The notes under the pieces are model-generated. The model was not told the DNA's origin. It was given only the letters and a program-made list of their open reading frames with translations, and searched no databases. A stretch of 7,746 nt of DNA from Bacteroidota bacterium (GTDB taxonomy: Bacteria > Bacteroidota > Bacteroidia > Flavobacteriales > Flavobacteriaceae), in the NCBI GenBank assembly GCA_021793135.1, contig JAJYTI010000104.1, forward strand, positions 1 through 7,746, given 5' to 3'. Position numbers and translations under genes: made by a program. Of the stretch, positions 6,828-7,746 are shown piece by piece. The stretch's first letter is position 1. The number at the start of each line of letters is the position of its first letter.

Positions 6828-6860
6828 AAATCCCAAAGTAATGGTGGGATTTTTTGTTTT
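6828..6860 (+). terminator. Intrinsic terminator between the acyl-CoA synthetase gene and greA
   Basis: AAATCCCA (6828-6835) pairs with TGGGATTT (6845-6852) around a 9-nt loop. The T-rich tail at 6850-6861 is twelve bases interrupted by one G. It is the only good plus-strand terminator after the synthetase gene, whose stop is 232 nt upstream. It may end that transcript, and it also lies just after the promoter at 6791-6820. Confidence 0.82.
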
Positions 6861-6881
6861 TTATATGCTGTAGTTCTTAAT

Positions 6882-6899
6882 GTTAGTGTATTTACTAAC
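6882..6899. repeat. Inverted repeat GTTAGT-N6-ACTAAC
   Basis: Two perfect 6-bp half-sites (6882-6887 and 6894-6899) flank a 6-nt spacer. The symmetry and size suit a dimeric DNA-binding regulator, but it lies about 80 nt upstream of the proximal greA promoter and no T-run follows, so it is not a terminator. No regulator can be named. Confidence 0.35.
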
Positions 6900-6952
6900 T
6901 TAATAAGACGTTCGGGTACTTTTTTCCATATGTCTTTATTGTGTATTTATAT

Positions 6953-6975
6953 GGAGGTTTTTGCAAAAAGCCTCC
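6953..6975. repeat. Inverted repeat overlapping the -33 region of the greA promoter
   Basis: GGAGGTTTTT (6953-6962) and AAAAA-G-CCTCC (6965-6975) form a near-perfect palindrome with one unpaired G. It ends 4 nt before the -7 element at 6980 and covers the region where the -33 element would sit (TTTTTG at 6958-6963). It lies upstream of the predicted start, so it would act as DNA, as a candidate operator, rather than as an RNA hairpin of the proximal transcript. In longer transcripts from upstream it could also fold as RNA. Confidence 0.45.
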
Positions 6976-6979
6976 CGTC

Positions 6980-6987
6980 TATATTTG
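6980..6987 (+). promoter_or_regulatory. Proximal greA promoter, -7 element
   Basis: TATATTTG matches TAnnTTTG exactly, 73 nt upstream of the greA ATG. The best -33 candidate, TTG at 6961-6963, leaves a 16-nt spacer, slightly short. Predicted start is near 6993, giving a leader of about 67 nt with no Shine-Dalgarno sequence and only trivial upstream ATG codons. Confidence 0.55.
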
Positions 6988-7060
6988 CACTTGTAAGAAC
7001 AGAATGCGTATTTAAAAAAATGTTTAGATAAAAATAATTATGTAGAATAAAACTGATGTT

Positions 7061-7537
7061 ATGAGTAAAGTATCGTATTACACCCCAGAAGGTCTACAAA
7101 AGTTAAGAGATGAGCTTAACTACCTTAAAGATGTAGAGCGTCCAAAAGCATCAAATGCAATTGGAGAGGCACGCGATAAAGGAGATTTGAGTGAAAATGC
7201 GGAATATGATGCCGCAAAAGAAGCACAGGGGTTATTGGAATTGCGTATTTCTAAACTAGAGGAAACATTAGCCAATGCTAGAATCATAGATGAATCGCAA
7301 TTGGATACCTCCAAGATATTAATACACTCCAATGTAGTGATTAAAAACCAAGCCAATGGAAAGGAAATGACATATAAGCTTGTAGCCCAAAGTGAAGCGG
7401 ACTTGCGTAGTGGAAAAATCTCTGTAGATTCTCCAATAGGTAAGGGGCTTTTAGGTAAAAAAGTAGGTGATATTGCTGAAATTCAGGTTCCTAATGGAGT
7501 GGTGAAGTTTGAAGTATTAGAAATTTCAAGAGATTAA
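7061..7537 (+). CDS. greA: Transcription elongation factor GreA
   Basis: The 158-residue protein has the normal length of GreA, which enters the RNA polymerase secondary channel and stimulates cleavage of backtracked nascent RNA. The N-terminal antiparallel coiled coil spans about residues 8-75. Its tip contains GDLSENAEY (41-49), with Asp42 and Glu45 matching the two acidic residues that coordinate catalytic Mg2+. The C-terminal FKBP-like domain spans about 80-158 and carries the signature SPIGKGLLGKKVGD (124-137). The start is supported by the family N-terminus, here SYYTPEGLQKLRDEL. It is the first gene of a tight pair: the next start codon is 3 nt after its stop. Promoter, dyad and terminator signals upstream suggest regulated expression. 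No unusual residues were noticed. Confidence 0.98.
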   Translation: MSKVSYYTPEGLQKLRDELNYLKDVERPKASNAIGEARDKGDLSENAEYDAAKEAQGLLELRISKLEETLANARIIDESQLDTSKILIHSNVVIKNQANGKEMTYKLVAQSEADLRSGKISVDSPIGKGLLGKKVGDIAEIQVPNGVVKFEVLEISRD

Positions 7538-7540
7538 ATT

Positions 7541-7746
7541 ATGGCAAGTATCTTTTCAAAAATAATTTCGGGTGAGATCCCTTCGTATAAAGTTGCAGAA
7601 ACCGACGATTTTCTTGCTTTTTTAGACATACGTCCAAATACTAAAGGTCATACTTTATGTATTCCTAAAGTCGAAGTAGATAAACTATTTGATTTAGATG
7701 AGAAGACCTATTTGCATTTAATGGCGTTTTCTAGAAAAGTAGCTCT
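7541..7746 (+). CDS. HIT-family nucleotide-binding hydrolase, N-terminal part (truncated by window edge)
   Basis: The ATG follows the greA stop by 3 nt and the frame stays open for 68 codons to the window edge. The visible part has the HIT-family N-terminus: SIFSKIISGEIPSYKVAETD (3-22), FLAFLDIRPNTKGHTLCIPK (24-43), then a helix running to the end. In this family the segment DIRPNTKGHTLCIPK forms part of the nucleotide-binding sheet. The catalytic HxHxHxx triad, expected near residues 95-102, is outside the window, so activity cannot be checked. HIT proteins of this HinT-like branch hydrolyse nucleoside phosphoramidates or dinucleotides. The spacing indicates co-transcription and perhaps translational coupling with greA. 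Confidence 0.93.
   Translation, partial: MASIFSKIISGEIPSYKVAETDDFLAFLDIRPNTKGHTLCIPKVEVDKLFDLDEKTYLHLMAFSRKVA

Larger units (their letters stand above)
6596..7060. other. 465-nt intergenic region upstream of greA, rich in regulatory signals
   Basis: No convincing protein gene is present on either strand; the open stretches are only a few codons long. The plus strand carries three exact TAnnTTTG matches (6691, 6813, 6980), one intrinsic terminator (6828-6860), two dyads (6882-6899, 6953-6975) and weaker AT-rich hairpins at 6724-6744 and 6762-6782. At this base composition I estimate one TAnnTTTG per roughly 1.5 kb per strand by chance, so three here is an excess. No tRNA, tmRNA or other recognised RNA gene is seen. 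Confidence 0.6.

Noticed and set aside
6841..6873. Ten-codon reading frame starting in the terminator loop (MVGFFVFYML, two adjacent Phe codons), resembling an attenuator leader peptide.
   Set aside because: The Phe codons are simply the terminator T-tract, there is no ribosome-binding context, and no aromatic amino-acid gene follows.
6953..6975. GGAGG/CCTCC palindrome as an intrinsic terminator.
   Set aside because: No T-run follows on the plus strand (CGTCTAT comes next) and its position over a promoter fits an operator better.

Overview
The window is low-GC DNA from a member of the Bacteroidota, most likely the Flavobacteriia. Three observations support this: a SusC-style TonB-dependent receptor with an N-terminal carboxypeptidase-regulatory-like domain; starts without Shine-Dalgarno sequences; and promoter matches to the Bacteroidota vegetative consensus (TTG about 19-20 nt upstream of TAnnTTTG). 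No mobile element, CRISPR array, tRNA or rRNA is visible. The gene content looks chromosomal and mostly core.

Layout. 1-1002 (minus): the N-terminal 334 codons of a membrane sensor histidine kinase, cut by the window edge just after the phospho-accepting His. 1003-1403: divergent intergenic region holding a promoter, a clear TPP (thiamine pyrophosphate) riboswitch and an intrinsic terminator. 1404-3791 (plus): a TonB-dependent outer-membrane receptor, probably for thiamine or a derivative, given the riboswitch. 3818-3850: a shared terminator between convergent genes. 3852-4283 (minus): a small lipoprotein with a Rieske-like layout but degenerate metal ligands. 4541-6595 (plus): a fused ADP-forming acyl-CoA synthetase (acetate-CoA ligase family). 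6596-7060: a 465-nt intergenic region with three promoter-like matches, an intrinsic terminator and two dyads. 7061-7537 (plus): greA, followed 3 nt later by a HIT-family gene that runs off the window.

How it fits together. The TPP riboswitch is expected to shut off receptor transcription when TPP is plentiful, so thiamine uptake rises in deficiency. greA and the HIT gene look like one operon. The other genes appear to be independent units. The most interesting parts are regulatory: the riboswitch expression platform, and the greA upstream region. In the latter a near-consensus promoter runs straight into a terminator, an arrangement resembling the short GraL transcripts of the E. coli greA leader. 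I see no evidence for a new multi-gene system.
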